Shown: piece by piece, positions 35,441 through 47,262 of the stretch
How positions within the stretch are numbered: position 1 is the first letter of the stretch
Layout: each line of letters begins with the position of its first letter
Source: Neurospora tetraspora
Taxonomy: Eukaryota; Ascomycota; Sordariomycetes; Sordariales; Sordariaceae
Assembly: GCF_033439725.1 (NCBI RefSeq)
Contig: NW_026944383.1
Span: 1,116,001 to 1,180,000, forward strand
Length of the DNA: 64,000 bases
Direction of reading: 5' to 3'
Translations under genes and position numbers: made by a program
Notes under the pieces: model-generated
The model's database searches: none
Told to the model about the DNA's origin: nothing
What the model saw: the letters and a program-made list of their open reading frames with translations, nothing else

Positions 35441-36969
35441 AGTTACTATTAAAAGTCTTTCTATTTCTTTCTATTCGAGAGATTAAAGCCGACGTTAAAG
35501 TTATAATTTAGCGTATTAATATTAAAAATATAAGTAAGGGGAGGTTAAAGTGGTTAACTTATACGGAAAAAAAAGGGGTTAATTATTATTGATAAAAGAC
35601 TTTAAAAATAGGTATTAGAAACCCCTAAATCCGAGTAATTAGAGTTAATAAGGGGGATAATAAAAATAAGGGTAATATTTACTTGATGAATATTATTTAT
35701 TAATAATATATAGAGGTTTTTCTTCTATATTTTAATATATTAATTAAAAGTTTAAAATATTTGTAATATTTTTTATTTGTTAGGAAAGAGTGGATTGTAA
35801 TCGATAAAGTATTTAATATTGTATATGTTCTTATATTATTTCAGAAAGTCGATAAGTATTTTCGTCGAGGAATAAGGATTATACTTTATATAGCGAATAT
35901 ACTTTTAAATATTTCAAACCTCCTAAGTAGTAATAGGGATTTGAAGATTATAAAGTTCTAATATTAGGTTATTACCATTAGCGTATTAAATAGAAGTAAC
36001 GTTTTTTACTTCTACTTTAAGATTTACAATATTATTTAAATAATAAATAATTTTATAAGAATTTATTTTAATAATACTAAATAACCTTTCGACGGTAATA
36101 TTAATAGCCTCTTTATAATTATAACGAATCTACTATCGATAAATAATATTACCGGCGAAGTTAGTGATATCGAAATTATAATTATATTAATTTTTAAATT
36201 TTTTAGTAAACTACTAATTACCCTACCTCTTTTTTAATACGACTTTTACTTAATATAGGTAATCGAGCCGCTTCGAATTAGTATTTCGAACGCTTTACTT
36301 AATTAATATATAAATGCGGTTATATATATAAAAATAATTAATACGTTTAATAACTCCTACTTCTCCCTTCTTTTTACTTTTTATTTAATTATACGATATA
36401 ATTATAAAATTTTATTATACGGCGTAATTTTATAGCGCGTCGAATATAACAATTATATTATTATAATTAAAGGATATAAATAGTAGTCATAGCTTCGCTA
36501 ATCGGGTAATGCGTTCGCTAAGGGACAGTAATTATATTCTTAATCGTTCGCGGGAGCGGCGGCGGATTAATAGCGATTGGATTTCAGTAAAAGGGATTAT
36601 ATTCCTATTAGGAGTAATTATTCGAAACGGATTTTTCGGACTTGAAGGCATTTTAGTTAAGGATTCTAATTAAATTCTGTTAACGCTAATTATTTTAGTC
36701 GATTAAGCTAGGCTAGGCTAGAAGTCTAATTTATATAGGCGAATACGCAACGTGCGGCGGGCGGGCGAGGTATATTAATAAATACTACGAGGTCGAGGAT
36801 ACTATACGAAATAATAATAAAGACGATAAATAATCATTGTAAACAGTTGTTTAATATTAGGGTAAGGTTTCGTGATAGTTTTATTGAATTGTATAAGACT
36901 AACTATCGCTAACAAGAGAGCGCGCGACGACGGTAGCGGTTGGGTAGTAATATACTGGTACGGCGGCTA

Positions 36970-37044
36970 GGCGGCTGGGCTTACTCAGCGTTAAAAAGTG
37001 GGGGGGACTACCCAGGGACCAGTTTGGGACTACCCAGCTACCGA
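36970..37044 (-). repeat. Right terminal inverted repeat of the MULE
   Basis: 75 bp matching the left repeat in inverted orientation, ending GGGACTACCCAGCTACCGA. Unlike the core it is GC-rich and unmutated. Confidence 0.95.
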
Positions 37045-37059
37045 TTGCGGGCTGGTGTC

Positions 37060-37459
37060 CCCATCATCCCGTCCCGTCCTGTCACTGGCAGCGTCCAACG
37101 CCCACGTCCACTCTGGGCAAGCAGTCCAGTCCATTGCCGTAACACCGCAACATTTTGTGAAATTGCACTTCCCGTCTTCTCCTTTTCCAATCTGAACGCC
37201 CACTCCACGACCTCTCCACGACTTCGGTTATACCCTCGCTCTCACGCGGCCAGCACTACCTTAACTCTACCCGACTCCATCTCCATCTCGCTCTCAAGTC
37301 GCCGCATTTTGGGTGACTGGATAGCCAATCCCATTAACCATACTACCACTATTCTTCCCCAGTCAATCCTCCGAGGTAGACACTCCCCTTATTGCCTTTT
37401 TGCTTGTTTTTACGGACCCGTCGTCGAGAAATTAGGGGCGCCAACCGCCAGCTGTCACC
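37060..37459 (+). promoter_or_regulatory. Promoter and leader of the septin gene, abutting the transposon
   Basis: About 400 bp remain between the transposon and the septin ATG. The sequence is C/T-rich on the sense strand (CTCCACGACCTCTCC and similar), as in fungal leaders. The transposon therefore lies within or just outside the septin promoter. No TATA box is obvious. Confidence 0.5.
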
Positions 37460-39054
37460 ATGTCTCTGCCTGCCGTATGTTTTGTTTGTTTGCTTGTCTC
37501 GTTCTCGTCGTCCTCTCACCGTCCTGGCACTCCATCTTCGTGTCTTCGACCTACAGCACTACCAATTACTACCCAAATAAGCTATCCGGTTGCACGTCAT
37601 GTTCACTAACACCATCTCCTCCCGGCAGAAGATGATGCGCCGCAAGAAGAATGTCAAGAAGGGTATCCAGTTCTGCCTGATGGTCTGTGGTGCATCAGGA
37701 ACTGGTGAGTCCTTCCAACCCCCGACGAGTCTATCCCGTCGTGCTTTGATCAAGGATTGACCATCGCGTATCTCCCAGGCCGTACCACCTTCGTCAACAC
37801 CCTCTGCGGCAAAGAGGTTCTCACCCACAAGGACTCCGATGATCCCGCTACCGCCCACGTCGAGGAGGGCGTCAAGATCAAGCCCATCACAGTTGGTACG
37901 CTTCGCATCCCATTCGAGGATTCCACGGTGCGATTGGCGGTTGTCTAACTGTCTATACTACAGAGCTTGAGCTGGACGAGGAAGGGACGCGTATCGCCCT
38001 CACCATTGTTGACACACCCGGCTTCGGTGACCAGATCGATAACGAGGCCAGCTTCTCCGAGATCGTTGGCTACCTCGAAAGGCAGTACGATGATATTCTT
38101 GCGGAGGAGTCGCGCATTAAGCGTAACCCCCGCTTCAGGGACAACCGTGTCCACGCCATGCTCTACTTCATCACCCCGACCGGCCATGGGTAGGTTTCAG
38201 TCCTTCCATTACACATCTCAACCGCGACTAACATGTGCTACCAGTCTCCGCGAGTTGGACATCGAGCTAATGAGGCGCCTTGCGCCCCGAGTCAACGTTA
38301 TCCCCGTTATCGGCCGCGCTGATACGCTCACCCCAGCTGAGCTTGCCGAGTCCAAGAAGCTGGTCATGGAGGATATCGAGCACTACCGCATTCCGGTCTA
38401 CAACTTCCCTTACGATATCGAGGAGGACGATGAGGATACCGTGGAGGAGAACGCCGAACTCAGAGGTCTCATGCCGTTCGCTATTGTCGGCTCGGAGGAT
38501 ATCATCGAGATTGGTGGACGCAAGGTCCGCGCTCGCCAATACCCATGGGGTCTTGTTGAGGTCGAGAACCCGCGCCACTCCGACTTCTTGGCCATCCGTT
38601 CCGCCTTGTTGCACTCGCACCTTGCCGATCTGAAGGAGATCACCCACGATTTCCTATACGAGAACTACCGTACCGAGAAGCTCAGCAAGAGCGTTGAGGG
38701 TGGTGCTGGAGTGTAAGTGTTTCCATGAAGCTTCCGGTTCCAGCCACATGGCGATCACAGTACTAATATTACTATAGTGACTCCTCTATGAACCCCGAGG
38801 ATCTCGCCTCCCAGTCCGTCCGTCTCAAGGAGGAGCAGCTGCGTCGTGAGGAGGAGAAGCTTCGTGAGATTGAGGTTAAGGTCCAACGCGAGATCAACGA
38901 GAAGCGCCAGGAGCTCCTCGCCCGCGAATCTCAGCTTCGTGAGATTGAAGCCCGCATGCAACGCGAGGTGGCGGCGAATGCTGCTGCCCAAGCAGGGACA
39001 CCCACCACCAGCCACAGCCATCAGGAAATTAACGGCTCCCCAGATGGCAACTAA
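37460..39054 (+). CDS. cdc12: Septin Cdc12/AspC
   Basis: Six exons (37460-37474, 37629-37704, 37779-37895, 37964-38189, 38245-38712, 38778-39054) give 392 residues. Exon 1 encodes just MSLPA. The basic patch RRKKNVKKG (membrane phosphoinositide binding) precedes the GTPase domain. G1 is GASGTGRTT, with Arg where most septins have Lys. G3 is DTPGFGD. G4 is IGRADTL. The septin unique element follows (about 240-300), then a C-terminal coiled coil starting near SVRLKEEQLRREEEKLREIE. This sequence fits the AspC/Cdc12 class as I remember it. The protein assembles with other septins into hetero-oligomeric filaments at septation sites and hyphal tips. Every intron keeps frame. The MULE transposon lies 0.4 kb upstream. 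Confidence 0.95.
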
Positions 39055-40174
39055 GCACCAACGACAACTAGCACTCACATACCTAATCTGTCGTCACTGT
39101 TTACATCCACATGAACAGCTTCAATACCCCACAGGGCGATCGGGTCATTCTATGCAGGCGTTGGTTCTTTGATGTTGTTTGACAAAATATTCCCCGCTGT
39201 TTGGCGACTTTTTTTTACTGGAGATGATGGCTCCAAAGAAGACATATATGATGGTGACGACGACAACACGGTGGGGGGTTCAGTCTCGACAAGGACATCC
39301 AATCAAGTTGGCATTCAGTACAGCCTCAAATTTCATGGGGAAACCCGCATTGCGGCATAGGGCCTTGTCTTCACCGCAGAGGTTGCGTTTCGATCAGTCC
39401 GTGGAACTGGTATGCTCAGCTTGCCTGCCGTCGATGCAGCAAGGGGTGCCGAAACATGACTGCTCGGGACAAGAAGGGCCTGGGAACGTATTGACGGGAA
39501 ATGATTTTTACCCGTATGACTTGTCTTGATTATTTTAGAGGCTTTAGGTTTTATCCAACGCCTATTGCACCACCCCGGATTTTCCAACTTTACTATTGGA
39601 CTTCTAATGCAGATATCAACTAAATTAAATGTACTTCACTCGTCTCGGATTATCTTGTAGAACATTGAGCTCATTGTGTGCGTGTTTGTGCTGCTATGGC
39701 ACATTGATACTGTGACATACAAGGCGACAAGCTCTTGCTCTTGCCTGAGTTGCATTATCATGAGAGTATAGCTACGTGCTAATGATCACGTCACAGGATC
39801 ACCCGGATAATTCCGCTCAGGTAAGCTATATTGAGAGAGTGGTATTATATCGATAGGTCGGAAACGCTGTGTTTTGATAGTTCCTAGTCGACATATGAGG
39901 AAGACCTTTCCATCACCATTATGTGTTGGCCTTTTGGACCAACACTAGCCTTGATGACATTTACCCATCCAGTTGCAAATTCGCATTGCCAGGTGAAATA
40001 ACAATTTCAAGAAACAACTTGAGCAACGAAACCCAAATCCAAGAGCCCTATCCCACGCATGTTATTTCCCATTTCCCATTTCCCATTACCCATCCACGAC
40101 CCTGCCCACTAGCACAGCACTGTTACAAATCCATTCCGTCAATCCGTACTATCATCGTCGTCCCCGTCTTCTTC
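39055..40174. other. Convergent 3' regions of cdc12 and the Bax-inhibitor gene
   Basis: 1.1 kb without a supportable gene. Two overlapping open frames (39179-39529 plus, 39333-39587 minus) match nothing I know. No RNA gene or repeat seen. Confidence 0.55.
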
Positions 40175-41238
40175 CTAGTTATCCGACTGGCTATTCAGAA
40201 TCCTCAAAATAGCCAAGAACAAATTCAGAATATCCAAATACAAACTAATCGCCGCCGCAATCTCCTCCTCCACATGGTACTTGCGCATCACCAGCTGGGT
40301 ATCAACCAGAATATACCCCGAAAAAACCAGCGCCGCGATACCGCCATACACCAGCTCCGAGGTGCTCGTGTGCGGCAAAAAGGCGTAGACAAAGCCCGTG
40401 AGAATCAAACCCCACAGAGCGCCGCCTAGGTACGGCATCCAGGAAGTGAAGTCGTACTTGGTTTGGCAGGCGAAGGCTGTGAGGAAGACGAAGATGCCCG
40501 CCGTGATGACGACTGCTAGCATGACGGTGGCGCTGTCGAAGAAGGAGACGCACACGGAAATGGAGTAGGCTTCCATTAGGGTGAAGCCGGAGAGGAAGAG
40601 GAGGTTGGTGGGGTAGGATTGCCGCTTCCAGAAGGTTAGGAGCATGAAGACGAGGGCGCCGGCGAACTGTACATTGGTTGGTTAGTCAGTTACTGTTGTT
40701 CTTGTTGGCGGGCAGGAGAAAGAACTGGAGGGGAGATAGAAGGGCAGGGGGATAAGGTTAAGGTAACGGAACTGAACGTACAGAAACCCAAATCATGGCC
40801 GGATGAGACTGGATCCAGTTCTTGTAGCCATCGCTGAGGAAGCTGAGCGCACTCACGGCGCCCGTGGCGATGAGCTGGACCGTCAGGATGGTGTAGACCT
40901 TGCGGATGAACTGGTGACGGATTTCGACCGTGGCTTCGGCGACGGAACCACCGAACTGTTTTCGTTGTTGTGGTTGTGTTAGTTGGTTGTCCTACTGTAT
41001 ATCCTTTTTCGATAGTGTATTGTAGAACGGTTTCCCTTACCTTGAAATCATCGGGAATATCATGATCATTGTCCTGGCTGCTGCGTGGAGCACCAGAGAA
41101 AAGGCGAGCCTGATCACCGAGGACGGCGTTGGCGGTGCTGCTCTCGGCTGTTGCTTGGTACGACGGAGGAGGCTGCGCGTAGTCGAGGTGGACATCGGGG
41201 TCCTCCTGCGGAGCAGGTGTGTACTTGGTTCCCGACAT
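40175..41238 (-). CDS. bxi1: Bax-inhibitor-1 family membrane protein (BXI1/LFG-like)
   Basis: Three exons on the minus strand (41238-41041, 40955-40782, 40666-40175) give 287 residues. A Pro/Gln/Ser-rich cytosolic N-terminus (KYTPAPQEDPDVHLDYAQPP) precedes FGGSVAEATVEIRHQFIRKVYTILTVQL, the usual entry to the first helix. About seven membrane helices follow. The C-terminal signature of the TMBIM/LFG family is present: YILVDTQLVMRKYHVEEE, then LYLDILNLFLAILRIL. Yeast Bxi1/Ybh3 acts at the vacuole, ER and mitochondria in calcium handling, unfolded-protein response and cell death. The start at 41238 was chosen because fungal relatives begin with a similar KYTPAPQ segment; an in-frame ATG at 41280 would add 14 residues. 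Confidence 0.92.
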
Positions 41239-42387
41239 TGTTTCTTTGATGATGATACTCTCTTGGGTTGTCGTTGTCACGATGTTGAATCAAGAGGTTG
41301 AGGCGAACGAAGAGATGTCACTGGACGGAAAGCAGATGGACGGATGAAAAAGGACGATTCTAGGTGATGTAAGTGGACGGCTGAGAGTTTATAAGAGGCG
41401 CCGGAGAGATGTGATTGATCCGCTGATGACGGTGTTGTAGTGCAGCAGCAGTGGACTTCAAGGTGGATATGTAATGGATTTTAGGACCCCGGGGCGGGGA
41501 TGAATGGACTTGACCTTGCCGCCTGCCTGGACCATGACGGGTTGCCCAGAGTGGCGCAGCGAGTCACAATTCGATAGATCACTAACCGAAATGCACAGAA
41601 ACTTGGTGTGAATCTGTTATGTCCGGGTCACTATCCCGAACCTTCCACCATTTTATCGAAACTTCGTCAGCGCCTACCTTGAAAGGGTTGCGCTTTTGTT
41701 GGCCCTGCTGACCACACGAGCCCAGCCGAGCCAGCCTGGTCGTAAGTGGGCGGAATAAGGGTTAGGGTTGGAGGGGAGACAACTGAAACCACCAGTCACA
41801 AAGCCCCGCCCTGATCGACACATGCCAAAGGGACTCCACCAAATAGGAAGGGACTGGCAACGGTCCTCCCTGCGCGCCTGCGTGGCTTCCGTTCCCCAGC
41901 TCAATGGTCCACCGGCGCAACAACGAGCCTTGTGTCGTTTGTTGGGTTGCACTTCAGCACGCGAACTGAGCGCTGGAGCACCTGGAAGCAACTCGCGTTT
42001 CGGGCAATTGACGGCCCGCCAGTACTGTAGGGAAACACTTGGGAAGGTCCAGCTCACCAGGGCGATCCCGACGGGACTCTTATCGACCTCTACGACGGCT
42101 TTCTTCCTACTGTTTGCCTTTCACGACAAAGACCCTCTCGCCACCCCACGATAGCAGGTTCAGCGCGCCATGACAAGGCCAGACCTCTCACGACACGAAC
42201 TTTGAGCCCGTCACTGCTACATCCTTCCCGACCCTACCCCTTGGGTACAGATGCGATAGTCCCAGCGCAGCTCCCAACACCAACATCAACACCCCGTGCC
42301 GTCGAATTGCGTAAAGCTTGGTGGAGACAAACAGGAATTGGGAGCACTCCTCGGTTCATATAGGACGGCAGAGACCGACCCGTAAAC
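41239..42387. other. Divergent promoter region of bxi1 and the dynein gene
   Basis: 1.15 kb with no supportable gene; it should carry both promoters. Overlapping open frames at 41674-42154 on both strands have no recognisable product. Confidence 0.55.
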
Positions 42388-44255
42388 ATGGCGACCAACA
42401 CAAACAGATACTCGACCTATACGACCGCGTCGACGGGTTCCGACTCCAGAAATGGCGAAAAGGAGAAGAAGGAGCTCTGGAGCTCCATGCTGGACACCGT
42501 TGCCAGCGCCAAACGTCTCCCCGAAAAGAACATCTTGCTCCTAGGTGGCAGTGTTGACTCCCAGCGCGAGTTTTTCGAATCACTCTCTAAAAACGAGCTC
42601 CGGCGCAACACCGACCGCCAGGGCTCACGCAAACCACCCATCGCGAACAGCTTCGCCCTCGGATACACCTACTATGACGTCCTAGATGCCGACCAGGAAG
42701 ACACCCTAGCGCGCATCTCTCTTTACACCCTTACCGACCCCTCGCCCGCCTTTGCCTCCCTTATACAGCCTCTTATCACGCCACAGTCGATACCGAACAC
42801 GCTGATAGTTATCCTATTGGACTGGTCACAGCCCTGGAAATGGATGCGCCAACTGAGAGAGTGGATTTTGCTTTTGCGAACGGTCTTTCAAAAGCTCAAC
42901 CGCGAATGCTCGGCAACTATGGAAGAGGTCATGACCGTTTGGAGGGAACGGGGTCGAGGTGGCGGGCTCAACCTGGATGGTACCAGTGCTGTTCCGACTA
43001 CGTCTACGGATGCTGATGTCTCTCTTCCGGTTGGTCCTGGAGAGTGGGAGGACGCCTTGGGCATGCCACTTTGCGTAGTGTGCCAAAATGTGGGTTGCTC
43101 AACTGGAGCTGTGTGAACACCACGAATGGGAAGCTAATGTGTTGATCCAGGCCGAGAAGATGGAGCACTTGGAAAAGACTCAAGGCTGGAAAGAAGAGGA
43201 GTTTGACGTGGTACTACAGTTCCTCCGAACGATCCTCTTAAGGCGTAAGTCATCTCCATCCGGTACCTCTTTACTCAATGACAGGAAACTGACAGACACT
43301 GCCTCGCAGACGGCGCATCGCTGATTTACACCACTCCTTCGTTGCCCTCGCAACTACCCACCTTGGTCCACTCCAGCCTGGGTATTCACTCTCTCCTCAA
43401 GAAGCAACCACTTAAACACAACGTTATCGACAGAGATAAGATTCTCGTGCCCCCGAACTGGGACTCTTGGGGTAAAATCCGTGTGCTCAGGGAAGGATTT
43501 GATGTCGAGGCAGTTAGCTCCGGGTGGACAGCGGATCTAAGTATACCGTGGCCACGGCAACCTCAACGCGTCGCCAATGGTGACGATCAACAACAAGGCG
43601 AGGCAAACGATAACGAGACTGGTGACGAAGAGCAAGAACCCGACGAGGATGAGTACGAAGAGCCAACAGAGCCCGATGGATCCTCAGTCGCATTGTACGA
43701 GGCTTCTGTACAAGACCCGACCATGGACGCGCTCCATATTGCCGGTTCAAGCAGTCACTCGACGAAGTTGGAGGTGCAGACAACAGAGACACAACAGTTC
43801 CTGGAAAAGCAGCTGAAGTTGCTAGATGTATACAAGCAAAAGAACGAGGAGCCAACCGGCCATCTGGCTAGGATAAAGAGCGTAAGGAAAACAACGTCGG
43901 ACTCGTTGACGGCGGAGGACGACCAACTCAAACAGCAAGCCGAGGCCAAGGTCTTGGAGCATATTGGCCCGGTGCAGTTCAATATGGGAGGCATTCAGGT
44001 GGATGCCGACGACATGCTCCAGCGACTCAAGGTAAGTTTACCACTTATTGGTGATATACGGGGAATCCTGATTTACCTCGTCTTGGAAGTCTATATGCTA
44101 ACATCATACCCAACTTGTAGGAACGCCAAGCATTCGGTACTTCGCCCGAACCCCTTAGCCCCGAGGGCGAGACTGTGGAGGAGACTCCCCAGATGGACAC
44201 CGAGAACCTGCAAGCATTCTTCACTGGCCTTATGAACAGGAGCCGGCAATCATAA
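42388..44255 (+). CDS. dlic: Cytoplasmic dynein 1 light intermediate chain
   Basis: Four exons (42388-43089, 43151-43244, 43310-44031, 44121-44255) give 550 residues. The Ras-like domain starts near KNILLLGGSVDSQREFFESL; the P-loop lacks the canonical GKS/T, as in other fungal light intermediate chains. LDWSQPWKWMRQLREWI, and later LIYTTPSLPSQLPTLVHSSLG and NVIDRDKILVPPNWDSWGKI, are family hallmarks. An acidic linker (EEQEPDEDEYEEPTEPD) separates the domain from C-terminal helices ending ENLQAFFTGLMNR, the adaptor-binding helix type. The subunit binds the dynein heavy chain and links it to cargo adaptors (Hook-type in fungi) for minus-end transport of nuclei and endosomes. Introns all keep frame. 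Confidence 0.93.
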
Positions 44256-45032
44256 GCTCCGAATATCATATTATCACTAGTAATACCCATCCGCTGCCGC
44301 CGTCTTCCTGTTGCCTGGTCTACCTTGTGCCTCGTGTCCTATGATTACTCTACCCCATTATGTGCAAAAAAAACTTCCCAACCCGTATGATGCCGACTGG
44401 CTGGGGGGATTTGGTCTGCTGAGCAAAGTATACTGTTGCTTGATGGTTGTTGGCTTTTCACACAAGCCGAACCCATCATATTGTAAATTATCTCAAGTTT
44501 TTGTCACTGACGGTATCCCAGCCTAGAGACCGCTATGATGTAGGCACTCCTCCCAAATGTACTGTTAGATACCCATCAGCGTACGGAAAATGGCAAAAGC
44601 ACATGGTCAGCACTCGTGTCTGGTGAGCTGGTGATGAAACCGCAGCTATGGTGGCTGTTGGCAGTGAGTAAGTCAGACACAACATCCCCAGTGGCGAACA
44701 TGATGGGTAAAAAAACAATGGATTCAAAATTTCGAGTTAATCAGCTAACTATTCGACGACCAGCGTCCGAGTGTCCCAACGCCCAGAAACCCTACCCAAA
44801 CCCTCGCTCTGAGCCTTCAGTTCAAGCTATCCACGATCTCGGTTCCTTTTGCCGATGATGAAACTGCCTAACTGAAAACGCCGCAGCCAGTATCCTTGAA
44901 TTATCATCCTCTAACTCGACCATCTTGACTCGGCCCCGCCGAATCCATAACTCAACTCCTCCTGGTCCTCCTCGAGTTGTTGCTTGCTTGTTCTCCGTTG
45001 GGGGGTTTGGCTTGTCCGTCCTTGGAAAAGGC
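44256..45032. other. Region between the dynein gene and orphan gene A, with the first copy of a downstream repeat
   Basis: No gene found. At 44741-44768 lies a segment ending CGACGACCAGCGTCC. It recurs downstream of genes B (twice) and C, so it marks the 3' border of the orphan-gene units. Confidence 0.6.
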
Positions 45033-45627
45033 CTAATTATGTCGTTCCTCGGCCGGTACGTTCTCGCCATAGGAACCGCCTCCATTCTCATCACATGTCT
45101 GGCAGACGCCCCCGTCATACACCGTCGTGTGCGTGTGCGTGTTCGTGTTTGTTTGTCGTTGTGGTTGTTGCCTAGTACCGCCAGTGATGATAGCGGTCAC
45201 TTCCTCTCCGATCTCAGTGCCCTTGCCTAAAAGTCTCGTCTTGTATTTTTGCCCCCCCTGTATGTGAATTGTGCAAGATACTTCCAGTTAGCCTCTCTGT
45301 CTGGGTTCTTTCATGGTTGCTCATTAGGTAGAGGAGACGGCTTACAGTTCCATTTCCAAAGGGGTCGTACTCTCCCCGAGCTCCCTTCTTGGGCTGGAAA
45401 TATTCGGTCCACAAGCCATTCAGCTTCGTCGTCTCGTAGGCGTCGTAAATTCGCTCGGGGTTGCTTTTGTTCCACGTGTAGAGGCTTTGGTAGATCGGGT
45501 TGAATTGCTCGTGTTCCTGGGTTTTGCCCTTGTCTCTCAACCGGTCTACAAACGTCTTGAGGTGGCTCAAGATTTCGTCAAGGGATTTAGGCCGATTGGG
45601 AGTTGCGGAGTTTGCAGTGGTTGACAT
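45033..45627 (-). CDS. Orphan gene A: small protein of unknown function
   Basis: ATG at 45627 opens MSTTANSATPNRPKSLDEIL, followed by a charged, probably helical stretch (HLKTFVDRLRDKGKTQEHEQ) and aromatic residues (LWTEYFQPKKG). I do not recognise the protein. A likely intron (45258-45345) has a GTAAGC donor, a GCTAAC branch site and a CATACAG acceptor. Splicing gives 168 residues with a low-complexity Thr/Gln/Asn tail. Unspliced, the frame ends at 45214 (137 residues). An S/T-rich start, the same strand, and a promoter box shared with B and C (45750-45759) place it in the cluster. Direct protein similarity to B or C is weak. No signal peptide or membrane segment. Confidence 0.5.
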
Positions 45628-47262
45628 GTTGACGGCGAGGTTGGTGGTTTCCTGCTGTTGCTGAGAAGATGAAGGCTGATCCGTTTACTCTAGGAGACTG
45701 CCGGGATGTGTTGACGCTGAATCGATCAGTCCTGAGCGATTCTGAGATCTTTATACTCGAACAGTGCCCATCGATTCTCACTTATTTCAAGCATAGCGGT
45801 TTGTGTAAATACACTTCGAGTATATCTACGACCAACAAACCGCCCTCCAAGGCCATCAGGTAACTGCTGTTTTGATCCTGTCCGGGTAAAAATAATTCTA
45901 ACCGCGCCAGGACTGGTATAAAAACTGTTGACGCTTGGTGGTTTGAACTCACAAGGTCATGTTATTATCTCGAGCAAGGATCTGACTTGCGCATTCCTGT
46001 CTTCAAGTGGGCAAAGGCTGCTGCTGCTATTTCCAACCATACTGGCGATTGGAATGTTGTCGTTGGGCGCTTCGTTTTGTGTTGGACCTCAGCATGCGCT
46101 CTCCTTTTGCTTTGTTTTGCTGTGATGTTGGGAAAAGTTGAGCGTAGCCGGGACGTCCCGTCGGTGATCAAAGGGGGAAGACGGGATCTGGTATCCGGCG
46201 CCAACACCAACACTCTTCGTTGTTTTTACACATATTTTGCTTCAGGACGGCGAACAAATGCTGATGTATGGCAGTTAATGTGGGAGGTTGAAGATTGGGA
46301 GGTTGGAGGCGGGCGGCCGGGTAGGTGGTGCAAGACTTCGAGTTCGAAGTTTGAAGCTATCCCGAACTTTGCGCGCGACGGAAAAAACTACCGCATAGGG
46401 AGGTCAAACTTGCAATCACAAGAAAAAGAGCAAGAACAAAATCCACTGAGCCAGTGGCTCCTTTCTAGAATGGTCCGCTCATTCCTCTTTCATAGGAAGG
46501 TCTTGCGTTCTGGGAAGAAACCATCGTCACTTCAGTTAAGACAGTTCGGCCGGAGGACTTGGGAAGGAACCGACCTTGGGCAAAGGGTCCCAGATAATCG
46601 ATAGTCTTGAACAGCAAGACCAGACACCTCATCTCAACGCATCTGGGCAAGACGACGGGACCCTTTCTGGGTCAAATGCCGTACGCACTTTCCCACTATG
46701 GTAGCTATCGCATACAAACCTGAAGGCTGGAGCTTTGCTGACTGATCCACGAAGCCACACTGCAGTCAGTGATGATGATGATCATGGACAAGGTGGTTTG
46801 GCTAGTGACAAGTCAAATACACCACAAAGAGTCAGGAAGTCAATCGGAAGGAACGGTTGAGTTATAAAGAAACCGACATTCCATGTTAATGAGCAACTAC
46901 TACCTCGACGACCAGCATCCTACCTAACACTTCATGACCTTCCCAATCCAAAATCCATCATTCATATTCAAATCTCGAAGCTCCGATCAAGATTTGGAAT
47001 GTGAAGACGATGTGACGAAAAAAGTTCCAACAGAGAGACCTAAGATTCCAACCAAATCAACCAACTATCCCGGCGACCAGCGTCCTAACATTCCCTATCC
47101 CATCATGTATCCAAATCCAATACCACAGAGAAAGGTTGTATCAGCCTGAACTCTCATCACCAGAGATACAGTACCCTAGTGCAAGGTGGGAAAAACCAGA
47201 ACGGGTTCCCGAAAAAAACCTGAAATCCCCTTCGTCGGTTTCTTCCCACTGGCAGATGCTGC
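45628..47262. other. Spacer between orphan genes A and B, with repeat copies
   Basis: It contains the promoter of A. Two copies of the downstream-repeat motif (CGACGACCAGCATCC near 46907 and CGACCAGCGTCC near 47073) lie at the B end. A stretch at 46806-46925 matches 49390-49490 downstream of C. An open frame at 45987-46604 (plus, 205 codons) has no recognisable product and lacks splice or codon support. Confidence 0.55.
45750..45759 (-). promoter_or_regulatory. TATA-type box of orphan gene A
   Basis: Minus-strand CGAGTATAAA, 123 bp upstream of the ATG. The identical 10-mer stands upstream of B and C at a similar distance. Confidence 0.65.

Larger units (their letters stand above)
32990..37059 (-). 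mobile_element. RIP-degraded Mutator-like (MULE) DNA transposon with candidate target-site duplication
   Basis: Near-perfect terminal inverted repeats at 33004-33079 and 36970-37044 enclose about 3.9 kb. Outside them the 10-mer GGCTGGTGTC occurs in direct orientation at 32990-32999 and 37050-37059, the size expected for MULE target duplications (9-11 bp). It stands 4-5 bp beyond the clear repeat ends, so the true termini may include a few diverged bases. The core from about 33125 to 36935 is strongly AT-rich, poor in CA/TG and rich in TA, with CG dinucleotides retained: the RIP signature. A MULE transposase is still legible on the minus strand near 35040-35440. The element lies about 400 bp upstream of the septin start codon. 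Confidence 0.88.

Noticed and set aside
32856-37123. 13-bp direct repeat CTCTGGGCAAGCA on both sides of the transposon
   Set aside because: The copies lie at unequal distances (about 150 and 65 bp) from the element ends, so they cannot be a target duplication; probably chance.
45987-46604. 205-codon plus-strand frame between orphan genes A and B
   Set aside because: Composition is like intergenic DNA, there is no repeat of it in the B/C spacer, and no family was recognised.
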